Positions 7,159-15,380 of a stretch of 39,046 nucleotides of DNA are shown piece after piece; positions within the stretch are counted from its first letter, which is position 1; each line of letters begins with the position of its first letter. Source of the stretch: Bacteroidaceae bacterium. Lineage in GTDB: Bacteria; Bacteroidota; Bacteroidia; Bacteroidales; Bacteroidaceae. The stretch is taken from assembly GCA_017516265.1 (NCBI GenBank), contig JAFXDL010000124.1:1-39046 (forward strand), given 5' to 3'. Below the pieces are notes generated by a model that did no database searches, was not told the DNA's origin, and saw only the letters and a list, made by a program, of their open reading frames with translations. The translations under genes and the position numbers were made by a program.

Positions 7159-8979
7159 TTACTCTTTGTTTTTCTGCACCAGTTGCAGGACCTCCTTTTC
7201 GCAAGGGCAATCTTCGAAGGCGGTGTGCCCGACTTCTTGAAGGGAAGATGGCAGGCCTATGCTGTAGAGATTCGTACAATGGGAGAATGCAATATTACTA
7301 ATGCTTTCCATGCCTTGTGGCAACTCTATGGCGACCAACTTTTCGCATCGGTAGAAAATTCCGTATGCCAACATTTTGCCTCCACCCTTCAGGCAGGCAA
7401 TGTTCAGTTTTGGGCAATAACTAAAGGCATATTCTCCGATGGAGTCAACGGAGGATGGAATGGTAAGCATCCATAAATTCGGGCAATGGGAGAAAGCACG
7501 TTCGCCGATGACTTTGATTCCCTCGGGCAGGGATAGAGCGCCCATAGGGACTCTGTTTCCCCAGAATGCTCCTTCCCCAATATGGGTAATACCTTCGGGA
7601 AAGACAGTCCCGGCACATCCCAACACCAATGTCTTGCCGTCTTTGGTGAGGAGGGCATTACTGCCGGCAGGGGATGAGTAAACGGGGTTCTCCTCATCTA
7701 CCGTGATTGACACCAGTTCTTCGCAATTGTAGAAGGCGTAGTTTTCGATTTTGGATACCGTCTTAGGCAGATGCAGGCTATGTATGGGCATACCCGTAAA
7801 TGCCTCTTCGCCAATAGCCCCTATGCCTTCTACGATACGGGTTCCGGCACAGGCCGTTACCAAGGTATTGGTTGCCGTTTCGACGATGGCATTGCATGCT
7901 GACCGCGAATCGTATCGGCCATTCCCCTCTTCTACCGTCAATGATTTCAGTTGGTTGCACCCTTGGAAAAGACCGCCATGTTTAATCTCTTTGACATTTT
8001 TAGGTATGACGATTGATGGCAAGGAGGTACAATTCCAAAACACATACATTCCAAGATATTCGAGCGATTGGGGCAGGGAGATGGACTTCAGATTGTAACA
8101 TCCTGCAAAAGCTTCGTCCTCAATTTGTTTGACCCCTTCTGGTATCGTGATACTTTCCATATTCAGACAATTGGCAAAGGCTCCTTGTCTGATGGTCGTG
8201 ACACTGGAGGGAATGGAAGATCCGCTACATCCTACAGCGAGTGTGTTGCTCTTCGTTTCGATGATGGCGTTGCAATTGTCCCGTGAGTCAAATTCTTTAT
8301 TGGCCGGATCCACGGTGATGCTTTTCAGGTTGGGGCAACTGCCGAATGCATTCAGTCCGATGTATTCGGCAGTTGCAGGAATCCGTACGGATTGCAAGTT
8401 GGTACAGCAGATGAATGCCTCGTCACCAATATCCCACACTCCTTCATCGATAATCAGGTGTTTGATGTCGGTGTTGCCGGCAAACCCTTTCTTGCTGATG
8501 CCGCTTACGTTGTACCTTTTCCCTTCATATTCGATGAATGCAGGAATATGAAGTACTGAATCTGCCTTGTTGGCAAGGTATGAAGTCAGTTTCCGGGAGA
8601 TGTTGATATCGTCATCTGAAGATCTGTGGACTACACACTCGAATCCGTTGACGACGAAGGTGCGTGTCCCCTTCATCTCGAATGGCTCTTCTTTGTCCTT
8701 TATCGAGTTGATGCCGAAGGGGATGGGGAAATTGGGATGGGTACGGCGTTCGCGCGTCACCGTCACTTCGTCCGATGGGTACATCACGGTGCGGGAGAAT
8801 GTGAAGTCGGTTTCTCCCTGACGTCCCTTGATGGTGATGTTCATCGAATCGCGGCCGTCCTTGATGGTCACCCGCTCAGGGTTCAAGAAGGTGGATTCCT
8901 GCGGCACCTCCTGTTGGGCAAAGGCATGGGCGGCACTTGTCAGTAGCCATGCGGAGAGTATGATGCTCTTTCTGTTCAT
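7159..8979 (-). CDS. BspA-like leucine-rich repeat secreted protein
   Basis: The 606-residue protein begins with a signal peptide (MNRKSIILSAWLLTSAAHAFAQ). After an N-terminal region of about 115 residues come many LRR_5-type repeats of about 23 residues. The recurring pattern is I-EGAF-C-NL-SI-IP-SV, for example IRQGAFANCLNMESITIPEG and IGEYAFSYCPKLN. BspA-type proteins of oral and gut Bacteroidota are surface proteins that bind host matrix proteins or other bacteria; the ligand here is unknown. It also shows interspersed SRxACNAIVETATNTLV-like linker blocks, repeated three or four times, which sit between LRR groups. The start ATG at 8979 is supported by the signal peptide. The gene is flanked by a 3' hairpin and an upstream -7 box. 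Confidence 0.9.
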   Translation of the reverse strand: MNRKSIILSAWLLTSAAHAFAQQEVPQESTFLNPERVTIKDGRDSMNITIKGRQGETDFTFSRTVMYPSDEVTVTRERRTHPNFPIPFGINSIKDKEEPFEMKGTRTFVVNGFECVVHRSSDDDINISRKLTSYLANKADSVLHIPAFIEYEGKRYNVSGISKKGFAGNTDIKHLIIDEGVWDIGDEAFICCTNLQSVRIPATAEYIGLNAFGSCPNLKSITVDPANKEFDSRDNCNAIIETKSNTLAVGCSGSSIPSSVTTIRQGAFANCLNMESITIPEGVKQIEDEAFAGCYNLKSISLPQSLEYLGMYVFWNCTSLPSIVIPKNVKEIKHGGLFQGCNQLKSLTVEEGNGRYDSRSACNAIVETATNTLVTACAGTRIVEGIGAIGEEAFTGMPIHSLHLPKTVSKIENYAFYNCEELVSITVDEENPVYSSPAGSNALLTKDGKTLVLGCAGTVFPEGITHIGEGAFWGNRVPMGALSLPEGIKVIGERAFSHCPNLWMLTIPSSVDSIGEYAFSYCPKLNIACLKGGGKMLAYGIFYRCEKLVAIELPQGMESISNIAFSHCTNLYSIGLPSSLQEVGHTAFEDCPCEKEVLQLVQKNKE

Positions 8980-9081
8980 AGGTCTGTCTCTTTTGTTTGT
9001 GGAGTAATCTGTTCTATAGAGCTAAACGATGAATCATACGATTTGTAACAGGGAAATGGTTGATTTTCCCCTTTGTCGTTG

Positions 9082-9089
9082 CAAAGATA
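9082..9089 (-). promoter_or_regulatory. -7 box for the LRR gene
   Basis: Minus-strand TATCTTTG (TAnnTTTG) lies about 100 nt before the ATG at 8979. No TTTG is seen at the usual -33 spacing. Confidence 0.45.
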
Positions 9090-9178
9090 ATTATAATAGG
9101 AGTATTAGCTGCATAATAGGTAGAAAAAACGTGAAGGAGGACTTTATTTGCAGTCTTACTGATGTTGTGCAGATTGTC

Positions 9179-9320
9179 AACTTTCGCAAGTAAAAGAGTT
9201 GCAGGAGTTCAAACGATAGCTTCGACTATGCTTTATATGGTGTTCAAAACCATTGTCTGAACTCCTGAAACTCCTGAACTCCTGAACTCCAGAAAGTTGA
9301 GTTTGCGAAACTTGAATACG
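9179..9320. repeat. Octamer array (AACTCCTG) in an imperfect inverted repeat
   Basis: GCAGGAGTTCA (9201-9211) pairs with TGAACTCCTG at 9258, and AACTCCTG recurs about four times to 9290. The flanks AACTTTCGCAAGT and GTTTGCGAAACTT also pair loosely. The right end GCGAAACTTGAAT (9305-9317) is found again at 13142-13154 behind another ACTCCT array. The rest of the 8980-9428 interval holds only promoters. Confidence 0.6.
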
Positions 9321-9361
9321 TTAAATTCTTCTTGGTTAAGAGGATTCCCTTCTTGGGGATT

Positions 9362-9392
9362 TTGCCAAATGGCAGAACTGTAGTATCTTTGC
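9362..9392 (+). promoter_or_regulatory. Canonical Bacteroidota promoter for the DUF5106 gene
   Basis: TTTG at 9362-9365, a spacer of exactly 19 nt, then TATCTTTG at 9385-9392. This matches the -33/-7 consensus and lies 37 nt before the ATG. Confidence 0.8.
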
Positions 9393-9428
9393 ATCACGTA
9401 ACAAAGTCAACAAAAAAAGAGTAAACAG

Positions 9429-10379
9429 ATGAAAAAACTGACAATAACCCTGCTGTCAATCGCCCTTATGGGTTGCCAGGGGCAGGCTGCCAACGGGAAT
9501 CCTGCAACTCACGAAGCGGAAGAAGAGAGAACCGTGCAGACTTCCACAGAGAGCGTGGAACAGCAATTCCCCTTCCCACAGATACCGGCCGCACTGCGCA
9601 CGCCCGAAGCGCGCAAGGACTACCTGCTGCGTAACTACTGGACAGCTTTCGACTTTGCCAACCGTCCGTTATTGGACAATCGCGATGTGACGGAGCAGGG
9701 CCTGGTGAACTTCATCGCCCTATTGGCCGACGGACAGACAGACCAGACACTGGCTGATGCTGCACTGGCAGCTCTCACAGAGAGGATGATGCCTCATGCC
9801 GACGGACGCGAGGTGATGGGCAAGCTACTGAAGGACTACCTTTACAATCCTAACTCGCCGATGTACAACGAACCCCTCTATGCACGCTATCTGCAGGCTG
9901 TGGAGGTCTGCGGAGCATCGCCTTCGGCCGAACGACAACGTGCCCGCTACCTGCTACGCCTTATCGAACGGAACCGTCCGGGTGAGGTGGCTACGGACTT
10001 CACTTATTATAATAAGGAGGGGAAACGGATGACGCTGGCACAGACTGCTGTCAAGGGCGACCGTCTGGTGCTGCTCTTCTACGACCCCGAGTGCGACGAG
10101 TGTCACGCACTGCTGGAGCGCATGAAGGCCGACACGCGTTTGACTGAAGCTGTCCGAATGGGGAAAGTGACCGTGTTGGCCGTCTATACTGAAGGAGACG
10201 ATGAAGTGTGGCGCCGTGCCTTGTCTGACATGCCCTCCACATGGCTGGTGGGAACAGACCGTGGCGAGGTGAAGGAGCGGGCGTTGTACGACCTCAAGGC
10301 CATGCCCTGCCTCTATCTGCTGGATAGCCAGAAACACGTCATACTGAAGGATGCGGAGTATGAGGAGGTGATGAAATAG
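9429..10379 (+). CDS. DUF5106 lipoprotein with thioredoxin-like domain
   Basis: The 316-residue protein has a lipoprotein signal with Cys16 in the lipobox (ALMGC), so it is probably anchored to a membrane on the periplasmic side. Residues about 50-185 match DUF5106 as found in Bacteroidales. The C-terminal half has a thioredoxin fold with FYDPECDECHAL; Cys222 and Cys225 form a CxxC redox pair. LKAMPCLYLLD near the end is the cis-proline-type segment. A thiol-disulfide exchange or reductase role is inferred; the substrate is unknown. It has its own strong promoter and ends in a family B repeat, facing the DMT transporter gene. Confidence 0.85.
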   Translation: MKKLTITLLSIALMGCQGQAANGNPATHEAEEERTVQTSTESVEQQFPFPQIPAALRTPEARKDYLLRNYWTAFDFANRPLLDNRDVTEQGLVNFIALLADGQTDQTLADAALAALTERMMPHADGREVMGKLLKDYLYNPNSPMYNEPLYARYLQAVEVCGASPSAERQRARYLLRLIERNRPGEVATDFTYYNKEGKRMTLAQTAVKGDRLVLLFYDPECDECHALLERMKADTRLTEAVRMGKVTVLAVYTEGDDEVWRRALSDMPSTWLVGTDRGEVKERALYDLKAMPCLYLLDSQKHVILKDAEYEEVMK

Positions 10380-10413
10380 CCCTTCAAGAAGATTTCTATT
10401 TGTAAAACTTGAA

Positions 10414-10499
10414 TTAGGCACGGATTACACGGATTAACACGGATTTCTATGTCAGTTTTATGCTGAAATCCGTGTTAATCCGCGTGATTTGTGCCTAAA
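10414..10499. repeat. Repeat family B copy 2
   Basis: TTAGGCACGGATTACACGG and CCGCGTGATTTGTGCCTAA form an inverted repeat around an AT-rich loop, between two convergent genes. It may serve as a bidirectional terminator. Confidence 0.85.
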
Positions 10500-10544
10500 T
10501 CTTTTTTGACTAGAACATAGACTGGACTTTCTCAGTTTTCTTTC

Positions 10545-10619
10545 GGGCTAGTCCGAAAACCTAGTTGTAAATTATGCCGTCTCTGTTATTCTATATACAA
10601 TCAACTTTTCGGACTGACC
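10545..10619 (-). repeat. Inverted repeat 3' of the DMT transporter gene
   Basis: AGTCCGAAAA (10550-10559) and TTTTCGGACT (10606-10615) form the arms, with partly pairing flanks. It ends 1 nt before the transporter stop codon on the minus strand. Its interior has CGTCTCTGTTATTCT, resembling a GTCTCTGTCATYCTG word near or inside the family A copies at 2 and 27 kb. Confidence 0.65.
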
Positions 10620-10620
10620 C

Positions 10621-11520
10621 CTACTTTCTTTTAGAGAGGGATAGGGAGGAACTCTCATTGAATACGATGCCTGCTACGATGAGGGAAAGTCCAATGTAGG
10701 TGGTGATTAGAATCTGTTCGCCCAGGATGGCCGATACGAAGAAGAGTGAGAGGAAGGGCGAGAGGTAGCAGAGCTGGTTGATGAGTGCCGGATTGCTGGT
10801 CGTGCGCATGGCCAGTCCGAAACAGATAAAGGGGATGCCCATCTCGAAAGCTCCCACATACATGCCCGAAAGGATACCTGGTAAGGTGTCCAGATTTACT
10901 CCTACGAACACGGCTCCGATGAGCAGATATGCACTGCCGAACAGGAAACTCATGAAGCAGCTGACGGTGGCGTCGGCCTTGTGGCTGTTGCGGCGGTTCA
11001 CCATCCAATAGGTGGCCCAGAGGACAGCGCTCATCAGCCCTAGGAAGAGGCCGAAGGGAGGAATCTCCAGTGTACCTGTTTGTCCACCTCCGGCAGAGAT
11101 GAGGATCAGTCCGCCCAGCGAGATGAACATGCCTATGTACTTTCTGCCCGGTATGCGCTGCTTGGCAAACAGGGCGAGCAGCACCAGCAGGAAGATGGGC
11201 CAGAAGTAGTTGACGGGCTGTGCCACCTGTGCCGGAAGCAGGTCGTAGGATTTGAAGAGCACCAGGTAATAGGCCACGGGATTGAGCAGGCCCAGCAGGG
11301 CAAAGTAGCCCCATGTGCGTCCCGGCAAGGCCGCTACGGCACTCCACCGCCGTTGCACGCTGAGCACGACGGCAAAGATGACCAGTGAGGTGATGCTGGC
11401 CACCAGCAGCATTTCGAAATGGGTGAGGTATGACAGTGCCACCTTGAACGCTGTGGCCACGGTGGACCAACTGAGCACGGCCGCACTGGCCAGCAGGATA
11501 GATTTGGTGTTTGAAGTCAT
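10621..11520 (-). CDS. EamA/DMT-family transporter
   Basis: This 299-residue inner-membrane protein has about ten hydrophobic helices arranged as two EamA halves. Family signs are AAVLSWSTVATAFKVAL at the N-terminus, GGLILISAGG in the middle and TYIGLSLIVAGIV near the end. Members export or import small metabolites such as amino acids, sugars or purines; the substrate cannot be predicted. The start is the ATG at 11520. It follows miaB on the same strand after 80 bp containing a hairpin, so partial read-through from miaB is likely. Confidence 0.9.
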   Translation of the reverse strand: MTSNTKSILLASAAVLSWSTVATAFKVALSYLTHFEMLLVASITSLVIFAVVLSVQRRWSAVAALPGRTWGYFALLGLLNPVAYYLVLFKSYDLLPAQVAQPVNYFWPIFLLVLLALFAKQRIPGRKYIGMFISLGGLILISAGGGQTGTLEIPPFGLFLGLMSAVLWATYWMVNRRNSHKADATVSCFMSFLFGSAYLLIGAVFVGVNLDTLPGILSGMYVGAFEMGIPFICFGLAMRTTSNPALINQLCYLSPFLSLFFVSAILGEQILITTYIGLSLIVAGIVFNESSSLSLSKRK

Positions 11521-11546
11521 AATTTCAGTTGGCGGGTTGACGAGTT

Positions 11547-11591
11547 GACAAGTTGACGAGGATAGTACCGCATGGCCTTGTCAACTTGTCT
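11547..11591 (-). terminator. Hairpin between miaB and the transporter gene
   Basis: GACAAGTTGACGAGG (11547-11561) pairs with CCTTGTCAACTTGTC (11577-11591) over 15 bp with one wobble. It has no strong T run on the minus strand, so it may attenuate rather than fully terminate miaB transcription. Confidence 0.5.
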
Positions 11592-11600
11592 TTTGTTAAC

Positions 11601-12968
11601 TTATTCCAATATTTCCTCTCCCTTCAGTGTTGCAGATGAGGAGTCAGTGATGCGCACAGTGACAAAGTCGCCTATGCGGTGTGTGCCACGGTCGAACACC
11701 ACTACGCGGTTTTGCTCGGTGCGTCCAACTAGTTGCTCGCGCGAACGTTTGGAGAATCCCTCGACCAATACTTCGTAAGTCTTTCCGATGCAGCGGCGGT
11801 TGGCCTCGGCAGAGAGTTGGTTCTGTACTTCGATGATTTCGTTGAGGCGGCGGATTTTTATCTCCTCGGAAATGTTGTCGGGCAGATGCTTGGAGGCGTA
11901 TGTGCCCGGCCGTTCGCTGTACTTGAACATGAAGGCCGAGTCGTACTGGCATTCACGCATGAGCGAGAGGGAGAGCTGGTGGTCCTCCTCCGTCTCGGAA
12001 TGGAATCCGCTGAAGATGTCGGTGCTGAGGCCACAATCGGGGATGATGCGGCGGATGGCCTCCACCCGGTCGAGATACCATTCGCGGGTATATTTGCGGT
12101 TCATCAGTTTTAAGATGCGGCTGCTGCCACTTTGTACGGGCAGGTGGATGTGGCGGCACACGTTCGGTTCTTCGGCAATGACGTGCAGTGTCTCGTCGCT
12201 CATGTCTTTGGGGTGCGAAGTGGTGAAGCGTATGCGTACGCCTCTGGCCGCCTGTGCCACGGTGCGCAGCAGTTGGGGGAAGGTGATGACGGTGCCGTCC
12301 TCCGCCTCGAAGCGGTAGGAGTTGACGTTCTGTCCCAGCAGGGTTATCTCCTTGTATCCCTTGGCTACCAAGTCGGCCACTTCGCCCAAAATGCTCTTTA
12401 CGTCGCGGCTCCGCTCCCGTCCCCGAGTATAGGGGACGATGCAGTAGTGACAGAAGTTGTTGCATCCGCGCATGATGCTGACGTAGCCCGACACGCGGTT
12501 TCCTCCGATGCGGGCTGGGATGACATCGCGATAAGTCTCAGTGGTGGACAGTTCCACATTCATGGCCTTTTGTCCGGCCTCCACCTGTGCCATCAAGTCA
12601 GGCAGGGAGAGGTAAGCGTCGGGGCCGGCCACGAGGTCCACCTGATGGTTGTTGATGAGGTCTTCCTTCACGCGCTCGGCCATGCAACCGAGAATGCCCA
12701 CGATGAGTGTGCGTTTTTTCTTCCGTAGGGCACGAAAATATTCCAGACGGTTCAGAATTTTCTGCTCCGCATTGTCGCGTATGGAGCATGTGTTCAGAAA
12801 TACGGCGTCGGCCTCGTCCAGCGAGTCGCACACCTCATAGCCGGCCATCTGCATGATGGAAGCCACCACTTCACTGTCTGCCACGTTCATCTGGCATCCG
12901 TAGGTTTCGATGAAGAGTTTCTTCAGTTCAGTTGCGGATTTTGAGTCCGCTCCTTGATTGGTTTGCAT
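11601..12968 (-). CDS. miaB: tRNA-2-methylthio-N6-dimethylallyladenosine synthase MiaB
   Basis: MiaB is a radical-SAM methylthiotransferase that adds a methylthio group to i6A37 in tRNAs reading UNN codons. The 455-residue protein has the full family layout. The N-terminal UPF0004 domain carries three cluster cysteines (YGCQMN, NTCSIRD, LGCMAER). The radical-SAM core has CNNFCHYCIVPYTRGRE at about residue 170 with CxxxCxxC. A C-terminal TRAM domain ends near VTDSSSATLKGE. The frame can start from TTG at 12977, but the ATG at 12968 is preferred; a canonical promoter lies just upstream. The downstream neighbour is a DMT transporter and the upstream one is xerD, on the same strand but with a separate promoter. 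Confidence 0.96.
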   Translation of the reverse strand: MQTNQGADSKSATELKKLFIETYGCQMNVADSEVVASIMQMAGYEVCDSLDEADAVFLNTCSIRDNAEQKILNRLEYFRALRKKKRTLIVGILGCMAERVKEDLINNHQVDLVAGPDAYLSLPDLMAQVEAGQKAMNVELSTTETYRDVIPARIGGNRVSGYVSIMRGCNNFCHYCIVPYTRGRERSRDVKSILGEVADLVAKGYKEITLLGQNVNSYRFEAEDGTVITFPQLLRTVAQAARGVRIRFTTSHPKDMSDETLHVIAEEPNVCRHIHLPVQSGSSRILKLMNRKYTREWYLDRVEAIRRIIPDCGLSTDIFSGFHSETEEDHQLSLSLMRECQYDSAFMFKYSERPGTYASKHLPDNISEEIKIRRLNEIIEVQNQLSAEANRRCIGKTYEVLVEGFSKRSREQLVGRTEQNRVVVFDRGTHRIGDFVTVRITDSSSATLKGEEILE

Positions 12969-13001
12969 ATAAGTCAATGATTAAATACGATAAAACAGCT
13001 G

Positions 13002-13032
13002 CAAAGATAGTGCAAGACGGGCGGAGAACAAA
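13002..13032 (-). promoter_or_regulatory. Canonical promoter for miaB
   Basis: On the minus strand TTTG (13029-13032), a 19-nt spacer and TATCTTTG (13002-13009) match the Bacteroidota consensus. The predicted transcription start is roughly 20-30 nt before the miaB ATG, which supports that start. Confidence 0.8.
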
Positions 13033-13109
13033 AAGAATTGTACTTTTTTTGAGGTTTTCAAGGCTGATAGCCCTATTGTCACACTTGATACTGAAAAGTA
13101 TCTATGGTC

Positions 13110-13154
13110 TACACTCCTACACTCCTGCTACTTATCTACTTGCGAAACTTGAAT
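13110..13154. repeat. Short ACTCCT repeats plus GCGAAACTTGAAT word
   Basis: Two or three ACACTCCT units are followed by TTGCGAAACTTGAAT, the same order as in the 9.2-kb array. A reduced copy of that intergenic repeat. Confidence 0.45.
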
Positions 13155-13174
13155 AAAACGATATAAGCCCCTCT

Positions 13175-14128
13175 TCAGGATTTCTTGTACTTGATGTTTC
13201 GCGGATGACAAGTCAGAATCTCCTCGCGCATCCGGTGGGTGTCGATGTGGCTGTAAATCTCAGTGGTGGTGATGCTTGCATGGCCCAGCATGGCTTGGAT
13301 GGCGCGAAGGCTGGCGCCACCAGCGAGCAGATGGGTGGCAAAGGAGTGGCGGAAGGTATGAGGACTGACTGTCTTGCGGATACCGGCGGCTTCGGTCTGC
13401 ACCTTGACGATGTGAAACACCGTGATGCGTGACAGTTTGCTGCTACGACGGAAACTGAGGAACACATAATCCTCGTGTCCCCGCTTGGGAGTGATGGAAG
13501 AGCGCTCCTGAAAATAGAGTTTCAGCTCGTCCACAGCGCGGGGTGATATGGGTACCAGGCGTTGCTTGCCTCCTTTTCCTTCGACACGGATGAATCCCTC
13601 GGGCAGATAGAGGTCGTTGAAACGGAGGTTGCAGAGTTCGCTTACGCGCAGACCGCAACTGTAGAGCATCTCCAACAGGGCACGGTCGCGCTGTCCCTCG
13701 GCCTTACTGAGGTCAACGGAGGCGATGATGGCATCAATCTCCTCTACAGCAAGGACATCGGGCAGATGACGACCCAAATGTGGAGATTCTATCAGAGCTG
13801 TAGGGTCAACCTCGATGTAGCCATCGAGTTGCAGGAACCGATAGAACGAGCGGATGCCCGAAAGCATACGGGCTTGGGAGCGCGGACGGATATGTTTGTC
13901 GTGTAGCCCAGCGATGAAGTGGTGTAGGTCCTCCAGACGGACGTCCAAGAAGCCTCGACCTTCGCCCAAAAGATACGCCCCAAGGGTGTCCACATCCCGT
14001 ACATAAGCCTCCACCGTATTGGGCGAAACGGCCTTTTCGAGCCGAAGATAACGCTTGTATTTGTCCATCATCGGATTGTTTTTACCTGTATTCTTGTCAA
14101 TCATCGGATTGTTTTTGCTACTTTCCAT
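13175..14128 (-). CDS. xerD: Site-specific tyrosine recombinase XerD
   Basis: XerD acts with a partner recombinase at dif sites to resolve chromosome dimers at cell division. All tyrosine-recombinase residues are visible: Arg in CGLRVSEL, Lys in EGKGGKQR, His and Arg in HTFRHSFATHL, His in LGHASITTTEIYSH, and the catalytic Tyr in EIYSH. The SAM-like N-terminal domain has YLRLEKAVSPNTVEAY. A longer frame runs to 14272, but it overlaps the promoter at 14152-14182. The ATG at 14128 (317 residues) or a later one at 14071/14068 (MDKYKRYL) fits better. Residues before MDKYK contain a duplicated KNNPM-type segment of 11 codons. The divergent partner is aroQ. Confidence 0.92.
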   Translation of the reverse strand: MESSKNNPMIDKNTGKNNPMMDKYKRYLRLEKAVSPNTVEAYVRDVDTLGAYLLGEGRGFLDVRLEDLHHFIAGLHDKHIRPRSQARMLSGIRSFYRFLQLDGYIEVDPTALIESPHLGRHLPDVLAVEEIDAIIASVDLSKAEGQRDRALLEMLYSCGLRVSELCNLRFNDLYLPEGFIRVEGKGGKQRLVPISPRAVDELKLYFQERSSITPKRGHEDYVFLSFRRSSKLSRITVFHIVKVQTEAAGIRKTVSPHTFRHSFATHLLAGGASLRAIQAMLGHASITTTEIYSHIDTHRMREEILTCHPRNIKYKKS

Positions 14129-14145
14129 TTTTTTATCTACTTTTG
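14114..14145 (+). promoter_or_regulatory. Promoter for aroQ
   Basis: TTTG (14114-14117), a 20-nt spacer and TACTTTTG (14138-14145) match TTTG-N19-20-TAnnTTTG. It lies about 50 nt before the aroQ ATG and overlaps the xerD coding start region. Confidence 0.7.
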
Positions 14146-14151
14146 CGCAAG

Positions 14152-14182
14152 CAAAGATAATGCAACTTGCATGGAATACAAA
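14152..14182 (-). promoter_or_regulatory. Promoter for xerD
   Basis: On the minus strand TTTG (14179-14182), a 19-nt spacer and TATCTTTG (14152-14159) form a canonical promoter. Transcription would begin near 14145, ruling out the longer reading frame and supporting the start at 14128 or further downstream. Confidence 0.8.
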
Positions 14183-14198
14183 ATTAAAGCGTAAGAAA

Positions 14199-14618
14199 AT
14201 GAAGATACAAATCATCAATGGTCCCAATCTGAATCTGCTGGGCAAGCGCGAACCGGGTGTGTATGGAGCCACATCGTTCGAGGATTATCTGAAGGACTTG
14301 CGGAGCAGATATGCTGACATCCAGTTGGACTATTACCAGAGCAATGTGGAAGGGGAACTGATAAACAAGATACACGAAGTGGGCTTCGATTATGACGGAA
14401 TCATCCTGAATGCCGGTGCTTATACCCATACGTCCATCGCCTTACAAGATGCCATCCGGGCGGTGAAGACATCTGTCATAGAGGTACATATTTCTAATGT
14501 GCACAAGCGGGAAGAGTTCCGCCACAGGTCGATGATTTCATGCGCCTGTGTGGGAGTCATTTGTGGGTTTGGCATGGATTCATACCGTCTGGCGGTGGAA
14601 AGCCTGATAAACCAGTAG
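14199..14618 (+). CDS. aroQ: 3-dehydroquinate dehydratase, type II
   Basis: AroQ converts 3-dehydroquinate to 3-dehydroshikimate in the shikimate pathway and works as a dodecamer in the cytoplasm. The 139-residue protein has NGPNLNLLGKREPGVYG at the N-terminus, which holds the catalytic Arg and Tyr on the flexible lid. NAGAYTHTSIALQDA follows, and EVHISNVHKREEFRHRS holds the catalytic His and substrate-binding residues. The frame is open upstream to 14055, but family length and the promoter at 14114-14145 set the start at the ATG at 14199. It leads a plus-strand cluster with an O-methyltransferase, rbfA and an FtsX-like permease. Confidence 0.96.
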   Translation: MKIQIINGPNLNLLGKREPGVYGATSFEDYLKDLRSRYADIQLDYYQSNVEGELINKIHEVGFDYDGIILNAGAYTHTSIALQDAIRAVKTSVIEVHISNVHKREEFRHRSMISCACVGVICGFGMDSYRLAVESLINQ

Positions 14619-14673
14619 AGCCATTGACAGACTAGTCTCTCAACGTTTCAACGATTCAACCTTTCAACGAAGA

Positions 14674-15303
14674 ATGACTCTCGACGAATACATATTGGGC
14701 CATATCGACCCCGAAAATGACTATCTGAAGGCACTCTACCGGGCTACGCATGTGAAACTGCTGCGTCCTCGCATGGCATCAGGGCATCTGCAAGGACGGA
14801 TGCTGAAGATGTTTGTGGAGATGATACGCCCACAGACGGTGCTGGAAATTGGCACCTACAGCGGCTATTCGGCGCTGTGTCTGGCTGAAGGTCTGGCCGA
14901 AGGAGGCATGTTGCATACCTTTGAAATCAATGATGAACAGGAAGACTTCACCCGTCCGTGGCTGGAGCAGTCACCGTGGGCTGACAAGATAACCTTTCAT
15001 ATCGGTGATGCACTGGAGCTTGTCCCTCAAATGGGCTTGCGCTTCGACTTGGCCTTTGTGGACGGCGACAAGCGACGCTACATCGATTACTACGAAATGG
15101 TGCTGGAACACTTGAACCCGGGCGGATACATCATTGCAGACAATACCCTGTGGGACGGGCATGTGCTGGAGGCTGAAACACACTATACCGACCGGCAGAC
15201 GTTGGGTATCAAAGCCTTCAATGATTTGGTGGCAAAAGATTCCCGAGTGGAGAAAGTGATTCTGCCCCTGAGAGACGGACTGACAATTATAAGAAAACTA
15301 TAG
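14674..15303 (+). CDS. SAM-dependent O-methyltransferase (COMT-like)
   Basis: This 209-residue class I methyltransferase belongs to the Methyltransf_3 group related to catechol and caffeoyl-CoA O-methyltransferases. It shows the SAM-binding VLEIGTYSGYSALCLAEGL (about 55-73), HTFEIN for the acidic ribose contact, and IGDALELV. The metal-binding FVDGDKRRYIDYYE (about 128-141) and IIADNTLWDG follow. It probably methylates hydroxyl groups of small aromatic compounds or a modified RNA base; the substrate is unknown. The start ATG at 14674 gives the usual family length. It follows aroQ by 55 bp of CAACGTTTCAACGATTCAAC-type repeats. Confidence 0.88.
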   Translation: MTLDEYILGHIDPENDYLKALYRATHVKLLRPRMASGHLQGRMLKMFVEMIRPQTVLEIGTYSGYSALCLAEGLAEGGMLHTFEINDEQEDFTRPWLEQSPWADKITFHIGDALELVPQMGLRFDLAFVDGDKRRYIDYYEMVLEHLNPGGYIIADNTLWDGHVLEAETHYTDRQTLGIKAFNDLVAKDSRVEKVILPLRDGLTIIRKL

Positions 15304-15323
15304 ATTTATAGGAATAGATAGTT

Positions 15324-15359
15324 CCTATAGTCACTATAATACCTATAGTTACTATATCT
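15324..15359. repeat. Tandem 18-bp repeat before rbfA
   Basis: CCTATAGTCACTATAATA (15324-15341) is followed directly by CCTATAGTTACTATATCT (15342-15359). It lies in the 77-bp gap between the methyltransferase and rbfA. It could be a regulatory or structural element in the transcript, but may be simple sequence drift. Confidence 0.5.
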
Positions 15360-15380
15360 GATAAAATTAAAAACAAAAAA

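Noticed and set aside
14055..14198. Longer AroQ start (187 residues) with a hydrophobic leader
   Set aside because: The leader overlaps the aroQ promoter and xerD coding sequence, and AroQ is a cytoplasmic protein of about 140 residues.
13175..14272. Longer XerD start (365 residues)
   Set aside because: The extra N-terminal residues overlap the canonical promoter at 14152-14182, so they would not be transcribed.
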